From Pseudeuparius sepicola (taxonomy: Eukaryota; Arthropoda; Insecta; Coleoptera; Anthribidae): a stretch of DNA of 64,000 bases. Of this stretch, positions 7,820 through 18,181 are shown piece by piece (positions within the stretch are counted from its first letter, which is position 1; the number at the start of each line of letters is the position of its first letter). Where the stretch lies: assembly GCA_963920635.1 (NCBI GenBank), contig OY987298.1, positions 3,100,001 through 3,164,000 of the forward strand, in the 5' to 3' direction. The notes beneath the pieces were generated by a model. That model was not told where the DNA came from, ran no database searches, and saw only the letters and a program-made list of their open reading frames with translations. The position numbers and the translations under genes were made by a program.

Positions 7820-9032
7820 TATTTGTATATAAGTTTATTGTAACAAAATATATGAATTATTTTAATAAAACAAAACATTAATTAATTTTAGTTTGTTTTA
7901 TTTATATACTGGTTTCTTGTTTAGTTTTGTTTACCTATTCCTTACTAACCCACTTTAAAGCAATATTTTTATCGAGGAATTTTAAGTGGAATATTAATAA
8001 TGTACACAGTTTTTTTTATCAAAATAACAATAACAGCAAAATATTCTCATTTAAGTTTTAACATTGAAAGCCTTTTTTTATTAAAATCTCAGGTAGGGTC
8101 GCACGAGAAGATTTACAAGCAGGTGAAAATCTAAATAATTTGAACAGTCTGCTATAAAACTACCAGGCAGTAAATTTTTATAACATGCCATTTACAGGAC
8201 TATAAAAAAAAGTCTGACAAAAAACATTTAAAAGTGGATCATTGTTATGTAAGATTATCCCTTGAAGGAAGGGTCGCGCAAGAAGATTTAGAAACAGGTG
8301 AAAGTCTAAAGAATGTGAACAGCCTGCTATAAAAGTAAAAGGGGGCAAACTTGTCTGCATTTTTGTTGACTCGGCACAAAAAGATTCAAGGTACTAAAAC
8401 CAGGTGAAGGTGTAACTAATTTGAACAGTCGGGTGTAAAACTCTGAAAGGGTTAACTTTCTCTGGAATTATGCCAAAAATGGTTCGAGTCACTATCTGCG
8501 TCGGATTGGCTGTTTATAGAATTGTAGGTGGGAACTGAAAAGCTTCCTCCTACTTAGTAGATCCTTATAAAAGTACTGCATCCAACTGAGACGTTGGCGT
8601 CGAAAGTTGGCGTCGAAAGTTGGCGTCTAAAGTGGGCGGCTTAAGTGGGACTTAAAATGGGGACTTTACATGGGGAATTTGCATGGGGACTATGTATGGA
8701 CTTCCTTAGAGGGCACAGAAATTATTATTTTTGTTAGAATTTTTATCATTAGGCATTATTATTTTTTGTTTGGAGCTACATCAAGCTGCAAGAAAAAATT
8801 GTGTTTGGTTTTAATTCAAGTTTCAGTTTTGCACTTTTTTTATACTATTACTTTGTTGTACACCTGCTGGGTAGTTTGTTATTTTATTAATTTACTATGG
8901 GTAGAAGAAATGAAACATCTCTTATGCTATATATATTTTATTTTTAATTGTTTAAAGTTCTTATTAATTTCATATATATCAATTTCATATTTTAGTTTCT
9001 GTAATTTTCGAATGTGAGACTCCAAAGTATTT
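7820..9032. repeat. AT-rich spacer with degenerate repeats
   Basis: Three diverged copies of a block of about 65-75 bp lie at 8097-8160, 8271-8335 and 8372-8445. They share AGGTGAAA, GAACAG and TATAAAA-type segments. A simple G-rich run, starting with GTTGGCGTCGAAA repeated and decaying into ATGGGGACT-type units, spans 8590-8697. No credible gene is seen; the 115-codon plus frame at 8670-9017 looks like AT-rich chance. Confidence 0.55.
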
Positions 9033-9353
9033 TTATAGCTGTTCCGGTTCTTGGACGGAAAATTGAATATTAGTTGTTTTCCCGACAGGTCCATAACTAA
9101 TAAGATAATACTTTCGCCCGTTGAAAATGTCCTTGTTTACTTGCTCAATTCGTTCTTCTGTAAATTCTACCGTGAACCTTTGCGGTAAAATTGTTTTGAA
9201 ATCGTCGAATTCCAAGGATATCTTCTCGCCGAACTTGGTGTTTATTTTCGTAAATGCATGTACCTCAAACTTTCGGTTGACTTCCAAATCTTGGACCCTA
9301 ATGAATTTCTTCAGGAACAAACTGTTATTTAAATGGGTCACAAACGATGCCAT
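9033..9353 (-). CDS. Small protein of an insect virus/transposon-associated family, possibly OB-fold
   Basis: A 106-residue protein with alternating strands and a conserved-looking TKFGEKISLEFDDF, then LPQRF and VNKDIFNG, then YYLISYGP. Small proteins with this 'TKYG...L.D....LP.RF...' layout are frequent in insect genomes near Polinton-like and other mobile elements. The pattern suggests a beta-barrel such as an OB-fold ssDNA-binding protein. That function is inference. A TATATATT sequence about 70 bp upstream on the minus strand may be its promoter. The frame is intact. Confidence 0.55.
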   Translation of the reverse strand: MASFVTHLNNSLFLKKFIRVQDLEVNRKFEVHAFTKINTKFGEKISLEFDDFKTILPQRFTVEFTEERIEQVNKDIFNGRKYYLISYGPVGKTTNIQFSVQEPEQL

Positions 9354-9498
9354 ACTTTTAATCTTATTTAGTTAAGTTAAAAGTGAGAACTGTGTACTAC
9401 TTTACCAATCAACCATCGAAATATATACTAAAAAAAGTGGAGGGGATCCCCCCACACAAATCCCCCCCACCGCTAGATTTTATCCCCGAAAACCCTAT

Positions 9499-9576
9499 GC
9501 GGATCCTGGCTCAGGCTCAAAACCCTTATGCGGAAGCTGGCTCACATATGGCGGCCATCTTTGAGCCAGGATCCGC
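9499..9576. repeat. 15-bp perfect inverted repeat
   Basis: GCGGATCCTGGCTCA (9499-9513) and its complement (9562-9576) flank a 48-bp loop that itself holds a CTCA/CGGAAGCTGGCTCA partial copy. It adjoins the broken end of the transposase gene at 9586 and may belong to the element that truncated it. Confidence 0.7.
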
Positions 9577-9585
9577 TTTACTTAA

Positions 9586-10458
9586 CTACTCTAGACTGTT
9601 CAGGTCAGGGGATCTAGGCGGCCATAATTCTGTTCCTGCTCTGCCTATCCAGCGATTATTGTAATTTTGGTCCAAATAGGCACGTGCCAAAACACTAAAA
9701 TGCGCAGGGGCACCATCGTGCACAAACCACATTCGATTTCGGATTAAAACGGGGACATCTTCCAACAGCACTGGTAAATCATTTTCAAGAAAGTGACGAT
9801 AATTTTCTCCATTTAATCTTCCTGGCAGAAAAAAGGGTCCAATTAAATAGTCGTCAACAATTCCTGCCCACACATTTACCGAGAATTGTTCTTGGTGATT
9901 GACTTCGACGATTGCATGCGGGTTCTCTTCAGCCCAAAAGTGATTGTTGTGGAAGTTTCTAATTGCATTTCGGGAAAAACTGGCTTCATCAGTAAATAAT
10001 ACTTCTCTGTCAAATAGTGGATTTTCAACAATTTTTTGAATAAACCATTGGCAGAAATTTATACGAAATGGAAAATCCCGAGGCAGTAAGGCCTGAACCC
10101 GTTGAATATGGTAAGGGTATAACAAAAAATCGTGAAGTATCCTCCAGACTAAAATATGGGAGATATTCAAATTACTAGCAATTTTCCTTGTGCTTATTTC
10201 GGGATTTTGCTCAACTGAATTAAGAACAGCTATTTCAGTTTCTTCTGTTCTTGCGATTCGTTGTGCCCCTTTTAAGTGGTGATCGGGTTTAAAACATCCC
10301 TTCTCGCGTAGTCTCCTATGAACGCTTGAAAAAGTTCTTGCATCTGGCACAATTCTTTGCGGAAAACGCTCTGCATACAGTCGCCTGGCTTCAAATGCAT
10401 TTCCATCCGCAAGACCGTACATGTAATGAATATCGGCAAACTCGGCATTCTCAAACAT
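9586..10458 (-). pseudogene. 3'-truncated DUF4817/mariner-like DDE transposase
   Basis: A 290-codon open frame. Residues 1-60 are the DUF4817 helix-turn-helix (MFENAEFADIHYMYGLADGN, ARRLYAERFP). A second HTH of the type TRKIASNLNISHILVWRILH follows, then a DDE core with LFTDEASF, WFVHDGAPAHFS and WPPRSPDLN. The frame stops right after SPDLNSLE, while relatives continue with a D-x-FLWG block and about 60-80 more residues, so the C-terminus is lost. The 5' side is intact to an element end at about 11036 (TATACAGGGTGTTTCATAA read on the minus strand). The missing 3' TIR makes the copy defective. Confidence 0.85.
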
Positions 10459-11036
10459 ATTTTCTTATACTTATATCAATCACTCACATTCAGATAAAGT
10501 ATTGAAGTGAAAAATTTGACACTTGGTTGTAAACACAAAACTAAATCTCAGTGGCCTACTAGATTTTAAATAATAAATTAATCTGCCATAGCGGCATAGC
10601 AAGTAAATGCTTTTTATTTTTTAATTCGGAAACCGTCCGTCGTAGGCCAAAAAGTCAAGAGCTCATTTTTGATAGACACACAACAAAGACTAGGAAAATA
10701 ATTCTTATTTTGAAAAATAGCATTGGCGTCACATTTTTTTTCTCAAAAATGTGTATCGATCTGTTTGTGGGGACGCCACTGGTGGAATCAGAACAAATGT
10801 TTTTTTGTCAAAATACTTGCTTTTATACACAGATATCGTGTACTGAATATCAAAAAAATATCTAAACCAGTCTCCGAAATATTGAAGAAAAACCGATTTT
10901 TTCTTCAATTTTTACCGCCCTGTATATCGAAAATGAAGCGTTTCCGGACCTATGTTAATATGAAAATTGTGTCTTAAAATCGCCCAAGGAATATCCTCCT
11001 GCCGGATCAGCATGCAATTATGAAACACCCTGTATA
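9586..11036 (-). mobile_element. Truncated DUF4817/mariner-like transposon
   Basis: The 5' terminus at about 11036 carries the ACAGGGTGT terminal motif, which recurs at many foldback ends in this window. About 580 bp of leader holds a second internal CCCTGTATAT-like motif near 10917. The 3' end beyond 9586 is replaced by unrelated sequence with a hairpin. Confidence 0.65.
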
Positions 11037-11493
11037 TTGCCATAGTTTTTAATGAACTACGGAGTATAGGTATAGGTAATTGTAGTAGCATCTGGCAACG
11101 TTGCAATAAGCGGCTTCGAAAGCCGCGTCCGCCGAATGTTGACGAATGCTGACGAAAACGCGCGAACCGTGATCCGCTTACACATTTCATTTTCAGTGCA
11201 GTTTCATGAGTTTCTCATAGATTTTAAATTTTATTTTCATTAAAGACTTTTTGCTGTTTCTTGAGCAATTTAATGCTTCGGTTTTTCTAATTCATATTCC
11301 GAAAATTTATATTAGTAGAAAGTATTTTTTAATGCGCAGAAAAGACCTTTCAAAAGTTTGGGAGCCACTGGTCGCAAAGTTCCTTGCTTTTGGGGTCGAA
11401 ATCTACCATCAGGTAAAATGTATGTAATAATCAAAGTCACACCCTGTACCCTGTATGTTACGAATAATAAATGTGATAACTATTTTAATCTTG
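11037..11493. other. Unassigned sequence between elements
   Basis: No gene is seen. ACACCCTGTACCCTGTATG near 11442 looks like the end of another mariner-type element whose other end is not evident. Confidence 0.35.
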
Positions 11494-12197
11494 TAGACAA
11501 GGAAAGAGAGAGTGCCGTGTAGAGATTTTGTTACGTCGTTTTGAACGGCGACCATTTTATATGTGGCAGACAAAGCGAGTACGTTGTGAGTTAATTTCGT
11601 GAATTTGTGAATTAAAAGTAACAGTGATTAAGCGGAAAATATATTCTTACGATGGTAAATTGTTCAGCGTTTGGTTGCAAAAACAGAAGTGAAAAGCAAG
11701 AGCCCGCGATTTCGTTTCACAGATAAATATTTAACAACCTACCTTTGAAAGATGCCCTAAAACTTTTTTTTTTTCAATATAACTTTTTCAAATTCCTTCT
11801 ACCTTTTAGTATGATAAAGTACATTGTTTTGTTTGTTTAAATAGGAGCAATATAATTATTTTAACATCGTTGTTATTGAAAATTCCTTAATTGATTATGA
11901 TAGTTTCATGGTTTTCATAGGCGTGCATTATTTATTTTATTTTGATTGATTCGAAATCGCCGCAAATAAATATACTTCAGCACTTGACACTAGCTTTACA
12001 TTTGGGAAGTTATCTGCAAATAAATAGCAATATTTCAAATTACATGTAAGTCAAAATTAACTACCTTTTCATTTTGAACATTTTTGTGATATTGGCTAAG
12101 AACGCGTTTCATGCTACGCCACTGGACTGTCGTGCGATGTGGCAGTCGGTAACACGGCCGCGAGCGCTGTTAGGCGTCCCCTCTCTTTCCTTGTCTA
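11494..12197. mobile_element. Non-autonomous TIR element carrying a THAP fragment
   Basis: TAGACAAGGAAAGAGAG at 11494-11510 is mirrored by CTCTCTTTCCTTGTCTA at 12181-12197, a 17-bp perfect inverted repeat. If the outer TA is a target duplication, the TIR is GACAAGGAAAGAGAG. The interior carries the THAP fragment at 11652-11726 and AT-rich non-coding DNA. Confidence 0.65.
11652..11726 (+). pseudogene. THAP zinc-finger N-terminus, broken
   Basis: After an ATG, 24 codons read as the start of a THAP domain (VNCSAFGCKNRS, the first C-x4-C pair, then PAISFHR), followed by a TAA. A complete THAP domain needs about 80-90 residues with a later Trp, Cys, His and AVPTIF-type end, all absent here. It could be an isolated first exon or a decayed transposase start (P elements begin with THAP). 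Confidence 0.65.
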
Positions 12198-12245
12198 AGA
12201 TTTAAACTATAGAACACACACACATTTACCATCAATTCTGATATA

Positions 12246-13918
12246 AGGGAAAGTCGCCGAATTTCGGATACTACTTTAAATTTACTAAGTATTTATTATA
12301 CAGAAGTGTTTTTTATTTATTTTTTCATATAAGCATATAGAACGTGTTATAATGAAACAAAATTTATTGTCAAAAGAATTTTACTACATTTGTTTTTTCC
12401 ATTTTGGTGCGACTGAAAAAAGGTTCCTAATTTCGGACACTGTATCCGAAATTAAGAGACTACTTTCTACAAGTGTAAAAACTATATATTTAAACAAAAG
12501 GCGCACACATACGTTTTTTCTAGCTTCTTTATTAGCTTGTTTGATGTAATTTCCAATGTTTCGGGACCGAAACAAAATTGGAGACATTAGGATAGGTAGG
12601 TATCCCATTTGTTTTCCTCTGACCTCATTATAATAGCCAGTTTCAATGGATCTGTCACTTTTTCTGAAAATAATAAATTTACTCGCAACCAGCATATTTT
12701 ATTAAGCCAGAATTTTGGGTTTCTGGTATCCGAAATTAGGAACTTCAGACTATCCGAAATTAGGCACCTTTTCACTTTTTAGGTTAGAGTAATACAGTAC
12801 TGTTATTTTTGAAATCTGTTTAATTGTCACTAGAATACCGGCTTAATTAAGCCGGAGGAGCGATCAGACAAAATCAGATAAATCCATTTTATAGAGCTTG
12901 GAGATATGGACGAAAAACGTGCCAATAACAGGTTCTTAACTTTAACCACAGAATAAATAGCTTTGCTTACTCGTTAGTCTGTGCTTTAACCAAAAAAATT
13001 ATAGTGCACGTGTAAGATATAATGTTAAAGACTTCGTAGACAATATTTTCGTTTTTATTTCATAATTAACATAAGAATTATTACGAAGTACAAAACGGAT
13101 TTGTCTGATTTTGCTTGAGTTGAAGATAAATATTTAATTTTATAATGCAAAAGTGTTTATTTTAATGAAGGTAGTCGCCAAATATAATAATAATATTAAC
13201 GTATAAAAGTAAGAAAACGTATAAAGCCTATAATATTCGAGGAAGTACACAATGAGTTCCGTGTCACACAGCGTCCACAACCTAAACTATAAAAACAGTG
13301 TTTCCTTTAACCACCCGAAATTATTGTTGTTAACCTCACTACGTTTTTTCGTTTTGTTCGTAACACCTGACCTTGGCAAGTTAAAGCCGAAAATACATTA
13401 TGTATGTGCAAAATATCACGGATTGAATAATCCCTATGGAATTTTATTTTGTGGATTTATCTGGTTTTGCTTGATCGGTCTGATTTTAGGGTAGATTTTA
13501 AACAGGATTTAAACGGTTTTGCTTGAAACTGATTTCAACATAGGACTTATCTAATGAAAAGCAATAAGAATCAATCACTAACTAATTTTTGACAAAAATG
13601 GATTTGTCTGGTTTTGTCTGATCGCTCCTCAATTAATATATTAACTTACCTAGGACGCAAACACAAAATTCTGGAACGATTATTTCAAAGATAGACACAG
13701 CTCAAAACGCGACTGAACATAAAACTCCGCCATGCAATTTAGACGTTTGGAGCTGCCATCTAATGGAGAGAGATTGTACCATCACAATATTGCATAGTGG
13801 GCTTAATTTGACTTTTTGCATTGTATAGGGTGAGGTTTCAATTTAAAACAACAGATGGCTTCTTAGATAAACCACTATCCGAAATTAGGAAACCATCCGA
13901 AATTAGGCGACTTTCCTC
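12246..13918. mobile_element. TIR element with subterminal TCCGAAATTAGG repeats
   Basis: The left end GGGAAAGTCGCCGAATTTCGG and right end complement of AGGAAAGTCGCCTAATTTCGG are flanked by TA at 12244-12245 and 13919-13920. CCTAATTTCGGA or its complement recurs inside near 12428, 12443, 12730, 12755 and 13877-13907, mostly near the ends. A second copy starts at 63724. No transposase is seen; a 0.78-kb foldback-like element is nested at 12855-13630. Confidence 0.75.
12855..13630. mobile_element. Nested TIR/foldback element with GAGGAGCGATCAGAC ends
   Basis: About 35 bp at 12855-12890 (GAGGAGCGATCAGAC, then AAATCAGATAAATCC) is mirrored at 13595-13630 with only two or three differences. Internal copies of the GATTTGTCTGRTTTTGCTTGA type lie near 13098, 13453 and 13509. 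No clear target duplication or coding sequence is seen. Confidence 0.7.
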
Positions 13919-13920
13919 TA

Positions 13921-14415
13921 CCCTCTATGCGTATTGTTGTATAGCTTCTAATTTCGGTGATTGTGTGCAAAGTACGCGAACGGATAGAAACAGATTAATA
14001 GAATATTTCTGCGCTCATTTTAACCGCCAACATCGTCCGCACACGAACCTAAAACCTCTAGCCGAGCGCGGCACAGTGTCCCCACTCTATTATTCTAATG
14101 GGTTTCGCGACATGCACTCCGCTTAATTAGGAAAAATCGGCGAATGGGCTTTTCCATTGCGCACGCGTCGACGTGATAACCGCACCAGTCCGCGAGATCT
14201 CTAAATTAAAACACTGGCACGCACGCGCCACGGGGAGTTTTTAGAAATTGAGGACTGCTCTGCGTAAATTGCTGCAACGGGATTTTTTGCTTTTTAGTCA
14301 TGAATTCATGAAGCTTTGTGAAGAAGAGCAAGTTGGTGGAGGCGACACCGTCACGGTACGTTGCCGGTGGTGGGGACTACCTTCGTTTTTTATATGAGCA
14401 GGGTAACGCCCTAAC
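13921..14415. other. Moderately GC-rich sequence, no gene recognised
   Basis: This stretch contains CpG-rich segments (14150-14240 and 14335-14380) that differ from the AT-rich elements around it. It may be older host DNA. No convincing exon was found. Confidence 0.35.
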
Positions 14416-14417
14416 TA

Positions 14418-15923
14418 GTACAGTAAAATTGGGCCAAAACCCAAACATAAAAAAAAGTTATTTCTAGCGCGAAATAATCCCATTTCGGGGGGAGCGGGTG
14501 AAAAGTGCAGGAAATTCTTATTTTTCACAGTTTTGCGTGAAGATCTAGTAAACTATGAGGTTTAGCGAAAACGTCGTCCTATACGCAAACGATATACATT
14601 AAATTCCGAACAAGAATTGTTATATACAGAATTATGGTAAAGTGAACTGAATAATGTATGTAGAAAATATATCTATAGATATATCTATGCATGTATAGAT
14701 ACATATTATACCCATAGATTGTTATTTTTTGTCACAACATAACCTCATAAGTATATGACTGTAAATATGTCCAATACAAGTTAGTAGGCTTAGTTAATTT
14801 GTACTCACTTTTTGCCCTCATTCATTATGGCGTTCTGATTTCCATTCGATCTTTTATGTCAAATCATTCCCATATCTAATTTGTCCTTAGCTTGTAAAAA
14901 TGAGAAAGTCATGAATAGGAAGCTCAATCTATATTGGAAAAATGGGAGGGACATCAAAATGATACAAAAGGTTATAAGTTTTAGGTGAATCATTAATTGC
15001 GTTATCAGTCAGCACCAAATAGTTCACTCGGGCTGGTGAGAGGAAACAAATCTTCGTGTTCTTCGTCCACTTGAGAATCATCATTTAAATCGTCGTCGAT
15101 GATTACAGTATCTCTATTGAGACATGCAAGTCCTAAGCAATTGCTGCACATACTTGAACAATTGAGACCACTTCTTCGACACTCGCAGTTTTGAACGCAT
15201 CCATCTCTGCAGAAGCATACGATGAGGATTGTTTAATATATATTTTCTTGTTTTTCACATGAGCTTCCTATTCATGACTTTCTTATTTTTACAAGCTAAG
15301 GACAAATTAGATATGGGAATAATTTGACATAAAAGAACGAATGGAAATCAGAACGCCATAATGAATGAGGGCAAAAAGTGAGTACAAATTAACTAAGGCT
15401 ACTAACTTGTATTGGACATATTTACAGTCATATACTTATGAGGTTATGTTGTGACAAAAAATAACAATCTATGGGTGTAATATGTATCTATATATGCATA
15501 GATATATCTATATATATTCTACATACATTATTCAGTTACTAATTTTTTATACTGTAACCATTTTAAGTTTTTTCAACAAAAACTACGTGAAATAAAAACA
15601 AAGAAATCTTTACCCCTCCATACCATGGAAATCGGTCACTTTACCATAATTCTGTATATAACAATTCTTGTTCGGAATTTAATGTATATCATATGCGTAT
15701 AGGATGACGTTTGCGCTAAACCTCATAGTTAACTAGATATTCACGCAAACCTGTGAAAAATAAGAATTTCCTGCCCTTTTCACCCCCTCCCCCCGAAACC
15801 CGACGCTGGTGGTGGTGTAACTTTTTAGTACTAACTCTTAGGAGGGTACGGAACTATTTCGCGCTAGAAAGGACTTTTTTTTATGTTTGGGTTTGGCCTA
15901 ATTTTGTGTTAGTTTTACTGTAC
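14418..15923. mobile_element. Long-arm foldback element with TA duplication
   Basis: Left arm 14418-14925 and right arm 15261-15923 are inverted copies starting GTACAGTAAAA and ending TTTTACTGTAC. They are flanked by TA at 14416-14417 and 15924-15925, as in Tc1/mariner-type MITEs. The right arm is longer because of small insertions (about 15540-15640 and 15800-15850). The unpaired centre carries a CXC-type Cys-rich coding fragment on the minus strand. Confidence 0.8.
15005..15232 (-). pseudogene. CXC (tesmin/TSO1-like) Cys-rich C-terminal fragment
   Basis: The minus frame from after a TAA near 15233 to the TGA at 15007-15005 gives about 75 residues. It contains CFCRDGCVQNCECRRSGLNC, then CSSMCSNCLGLACLN, then an acidic tail and a natural-looking stop. 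The spacing C-x-C-x3-C-x4-C-x-C-x6-C-x3-C-x2-C-x4-C resembles half of a CXC zinc-binding domain. No start codon or upstream exons are visible. It is probably the last exon of a larger gene carried or captured by the foldback; a CXC-bearing transposase is possible. Confidence 0.5.
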
Positions 15924-15925
15924 TA

Positions 15926-16227
15926 AACCTTCTAATCTTGTTGAACATAGGGTTCCTTTATTAGGAGAGTTGTTGCAATCAATTGTCATCATCAAATTTC
16001 AATTGGTTGGTAAAGAAAAAACCGATCGATGAGTTCGAATAGTAAGGCGGAACTTGTTATTGATAAAGAGTTCCAAGCGCATAACGGTTTATTAATATAC
16101 GATATACATTATGAACGGGGAACCATCTGTGATCTATAATTTACGTAGTATATTTAGTAAACTTTATTGTTTTCATCTTTGTCTTTCATAAACAATGGCA
16201 TATTCTATGGTCGTCATCAAAGAGATA
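15926..16227. other. Spacer before the LTR retrotransposon
   Basis: No gene is seen in this AT-rich sequence; it includes the pre-insertion flank of the errantivirus. Confidence 0.4.
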
Positions 16228-16231
16228 TACA

Positions 16232-16644
16232 TGTTATATCCGACCTCAAGCATCACCTTGATCATAACCTTGTTTTTACCCTTGATTCTGTTTACTGTTG
16301 GATATTATGTTCTCATTCTCTATTGTTCAAGATGCTTACTACAAAGATATCATTTTCCATTGTATATTGTTCTAGAATGATTACTAGAACATATCATATT
16401 CCTTTTGAGTATTGTTAAAACTTGCTTACTGCAAGAATTGCAGAATTTGATCTTCCCTTTGTCTTTATATTCTTTTCCCATGAGAACCACAACACCTCAG
16501 CATAACAGATCTGTATAAATAGGACCTAGTAAAGTAAGAGTGTTAATTCTAGTCTTGTCTGTAGTCTAAGCCGAAACTCTGTAACTCGCGTTACTCGAAT
16601 AAAAGTTTTTTAAAAAAGTCTTCGTCTTCACGTCGCCCGTAACA
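16232..16644 (+). repeat. 5' LTR
   Basis: It begins TGTTAT and ends GTAACA (5-bp terminal inverted repeat TGTTA/TAACA). TATAAATA at 16514-16521 is the likely promoter, with start near 16545-16551, and AATAAA at 16598-16603 is the polyadenylation signal. The length matches the 3' LTR exactly. Confidence 0.95.
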
Positions 16645-16647
16645 ATT

Positions 16648-16665
16648 TGGTGTCAGAAGTGGGAT
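16648..16665 (+). promoter_or_regulatory. tRNA primer-binding site
   Basis: TGGTGTCAGAAGTGGGAT begins 3 bases after the LTR with the expected TGG (complement of tRNA CCA). The sequence resembles the 3' end of a leucine tRNA, but that assignment is from memory and uncertain. Confidence 0.8.
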
Positions 16666-16672
16666 CCTCGAT

Positions 16673-16811
16673 AAAAGGGTCTTCAACGAGGGAGATCCGG
16701 AGGCACTTAGAAGGACAGTCTCCTCGGGGGTCACCACACCACTACGATTGGAGCCAGCTGAAAAGGGTCTTCGACAGGAAGATCCGGAGGCACTAAGAAG
16801 GACAGTCTCCT
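16673..16811 (+). repeat. Two direct repeats in the untranslated leader
   Basis: Blocks of about 52 bp at 16673-16724 and 16761-16811 share AAAAGGGTCTTC, GATCCGGAGGCACT and AAGGACAGTCTCCT. They lie between the primer site and gag, where packaging or dimerisation signals are expected. Confidence 0.75.
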
Positions 16812-16859
16812 GAGGCCAGCATCCAGCAACAACAGCAGCATCAACGACATCCAGCGAGC

Positions 16860-16876
16860 ATGAAGTTACTTCTATT
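16860..16876 (+). CDS. env: First coding exon of spliced env (start of signal peptide)
   Basis: An ATG at 16860-16862 opens five Lys/Leu-type codons and two further bases, then a consensus GTAAGT donor at 16877. Joined in phase to the acceptor at 22184-22185, the frame enters env and completes a hydrophobic signal-peptide-like segment. Env of errantiviruses is known to be made from spliced RNA. The junction is predicted, not observed. Confidence 0.7.
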
Positions 16877-16984
16877 GTAAGTGAAAAACTTGAAGTGAAT
16901 TTTATTTGTGATTTTTTTTTGAACTTTCTACGTTGCTATTATTGAACTTTCTACGTTATAACGATATTACCTTTTCATTTCAAC

Positions 16985-18181
16985 ATGCCGAATAACGAAG
17001 CTATAAACTCTAATGTAAACAATGAAGCAAACGCTTCAAATAACGACGAAGTACCATTTAAATTAAGCGAAATATTTTCTATCATCCCTGAATACGATGG
17101 GGATCAAATCAATTTAAATACTTTTATCATTGCATGTGATAGGGCCATGCAAATGACTGTTGGCGACCAAGCCATTTTACTTGTTATAAAAATTAAAAAT
17201 CAATTAAAGGGACGTGCAGCCCAACTCATTAATTCAAGAGACTTGAGTACCTGGAGGGAAATCAAACAATTACTTAACGTTCATTTCGGAGATCCTCGCG
17301 ATCTAACTTCATTAATTCAAGATTTACAAAGAATGTGTCAATCCCAAAATGAAAATGCTTTGACTTTTGTAGGCAGAGTTCAAACTCACTGCTCGAAAAT
17401 GTATGCCGCAATAGGAAAACAAAGCCTTCTCACTAGGGAACAAAAAGAATCGCAAGCTACATTAATCGATAGCATGTGCCTAAATACAGTTTTGACAGGT
17501 TTAGAACCAAGAATAGGGCAACTAATTCGTGCTAGCAATCCACCCAACATGATGGATGCTATAGCTTTAATTAAGAGAGAATTGCAACTTTCTTATTTTG
17601 AAAATCAAAAATTTCAGAGGCAAAATCGTGTACCAGTCTTCAATAATAATATCAAAAGAACCAGTAATAATTTTCCAAAATTTTGTAATTATTGCAAAAG
17701 AAATGGACATACTATCAATGAATGTCGAACTAAAAATCAAAATAATTATTACAGAAATGGTCCAAACCCTTCTAGCTACTACAACAATTTCCAAAACAAC
17801 TCCCAAAGAAATAATTTCTCCCAAAATAGGTTCCATCAAAGACCATCTTTTCCTCAGCAAAATAATTTTCAAACTCCTTCTTTCCAACCTAGGAATCACC
17901 CTCAAAACTTCCAACCAAGAAATCAACTTCCTAGAAATTTTTCTAATAATATTCCTAGAAACAATTTCCCAAGAACTTTTAATAATAATTCAGGTTTCCA
18001 GCCTTCTAATCAAAATTTTACTCCTAGATTCCCAAATTCAAATCCAATTAACCAAAATAGAACTCCCCAACAACATTATCTGGGCCAAAGCGAAAATTTT
18101 CAATTAACAGCCTCGGACCAGAATCCTATTCCCAACTTCAAAAATCTTGGTATGACCAATACGGACCAAACGTTTGCATAA
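16985..18181 (+). CDS. gag: Gag polyprotein
   Basis: A 398-residue structural protein of the virus-like particle. Residues about 30-205 are a helical Gag domain (EYDGDQINLNTFIIACDRAM; LKGRAAQLINSRDLSTWREI; LQRMCQSQNENALTFVGRVQ). One zinc knuckle, C234-x2-C237-x4-H242-x4-C247 (CNYCKRNGHTINEC), would bind genomic RNA. The rest is an Asn/Gln/Pro/Phe-rich low-complexity tail. The open frame ends at TAA 18179-18181. The -1 frame (pol) is already open beneath the last part of gag, and a candidate shift site lies at 18094-18100. Confidence 0.92.
   Translation: MPNNEAINSNVNNEANASNNDEVPFKLSEIFSIIPEYDGDQINLNTFIIACDRAMQMTVGDQAILLVIKIKNQLKGRAAQLINSRDLSTWREIKQLLNVHFGDPRDLTSLIQDLQRMCQSQNENALTFVGRVQTHCSKMYAAIGKQSLLTREQKESQATLIDSMCLNTVLTGLEPRIGQLIRASNPPNMMDAIALIKRELQLSYFENQKFQRQNRVPVFNNNIKRTSNNFPKFCNYCKRNGHTINECRTKNQNNYYRNGPNPSSYYNNFQNNSQRNNFSQNRFHQRPSFPQQNNFQTPSFQPRNHPQNFQPRNQLPRNFSNNIPRNNFPRTFNNNSGFQPSNQNFTPRFPNSNPINQNRTPQQHYLGQSENFQLTASDQNPIPNFKNLGMTNTDQTFA
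18094..18100 (+). promoter_or_regulatory. Candidate -1 gag/pol frameshift heptamer A AAT TTT
   Basis: In the gag frame the heptamer reads A-AAT-TTT, which fits X-XXY-YYZ. It lies within the overlap of the gag and pol frames, about 80 bp before the gag stop. A downstream structure was not examined. Confidence 0.55.

Noticed and set aside
13821..14126. 101-codon frame
   Set aside because: Runs across the element end and TCCGAAATTAGG repeats; chance frame.
16167..16418. Short frames in the LTR (also at 24073-24255)
   Set aside because: Lie within LTR DNA and have no known product in errantiviruses.
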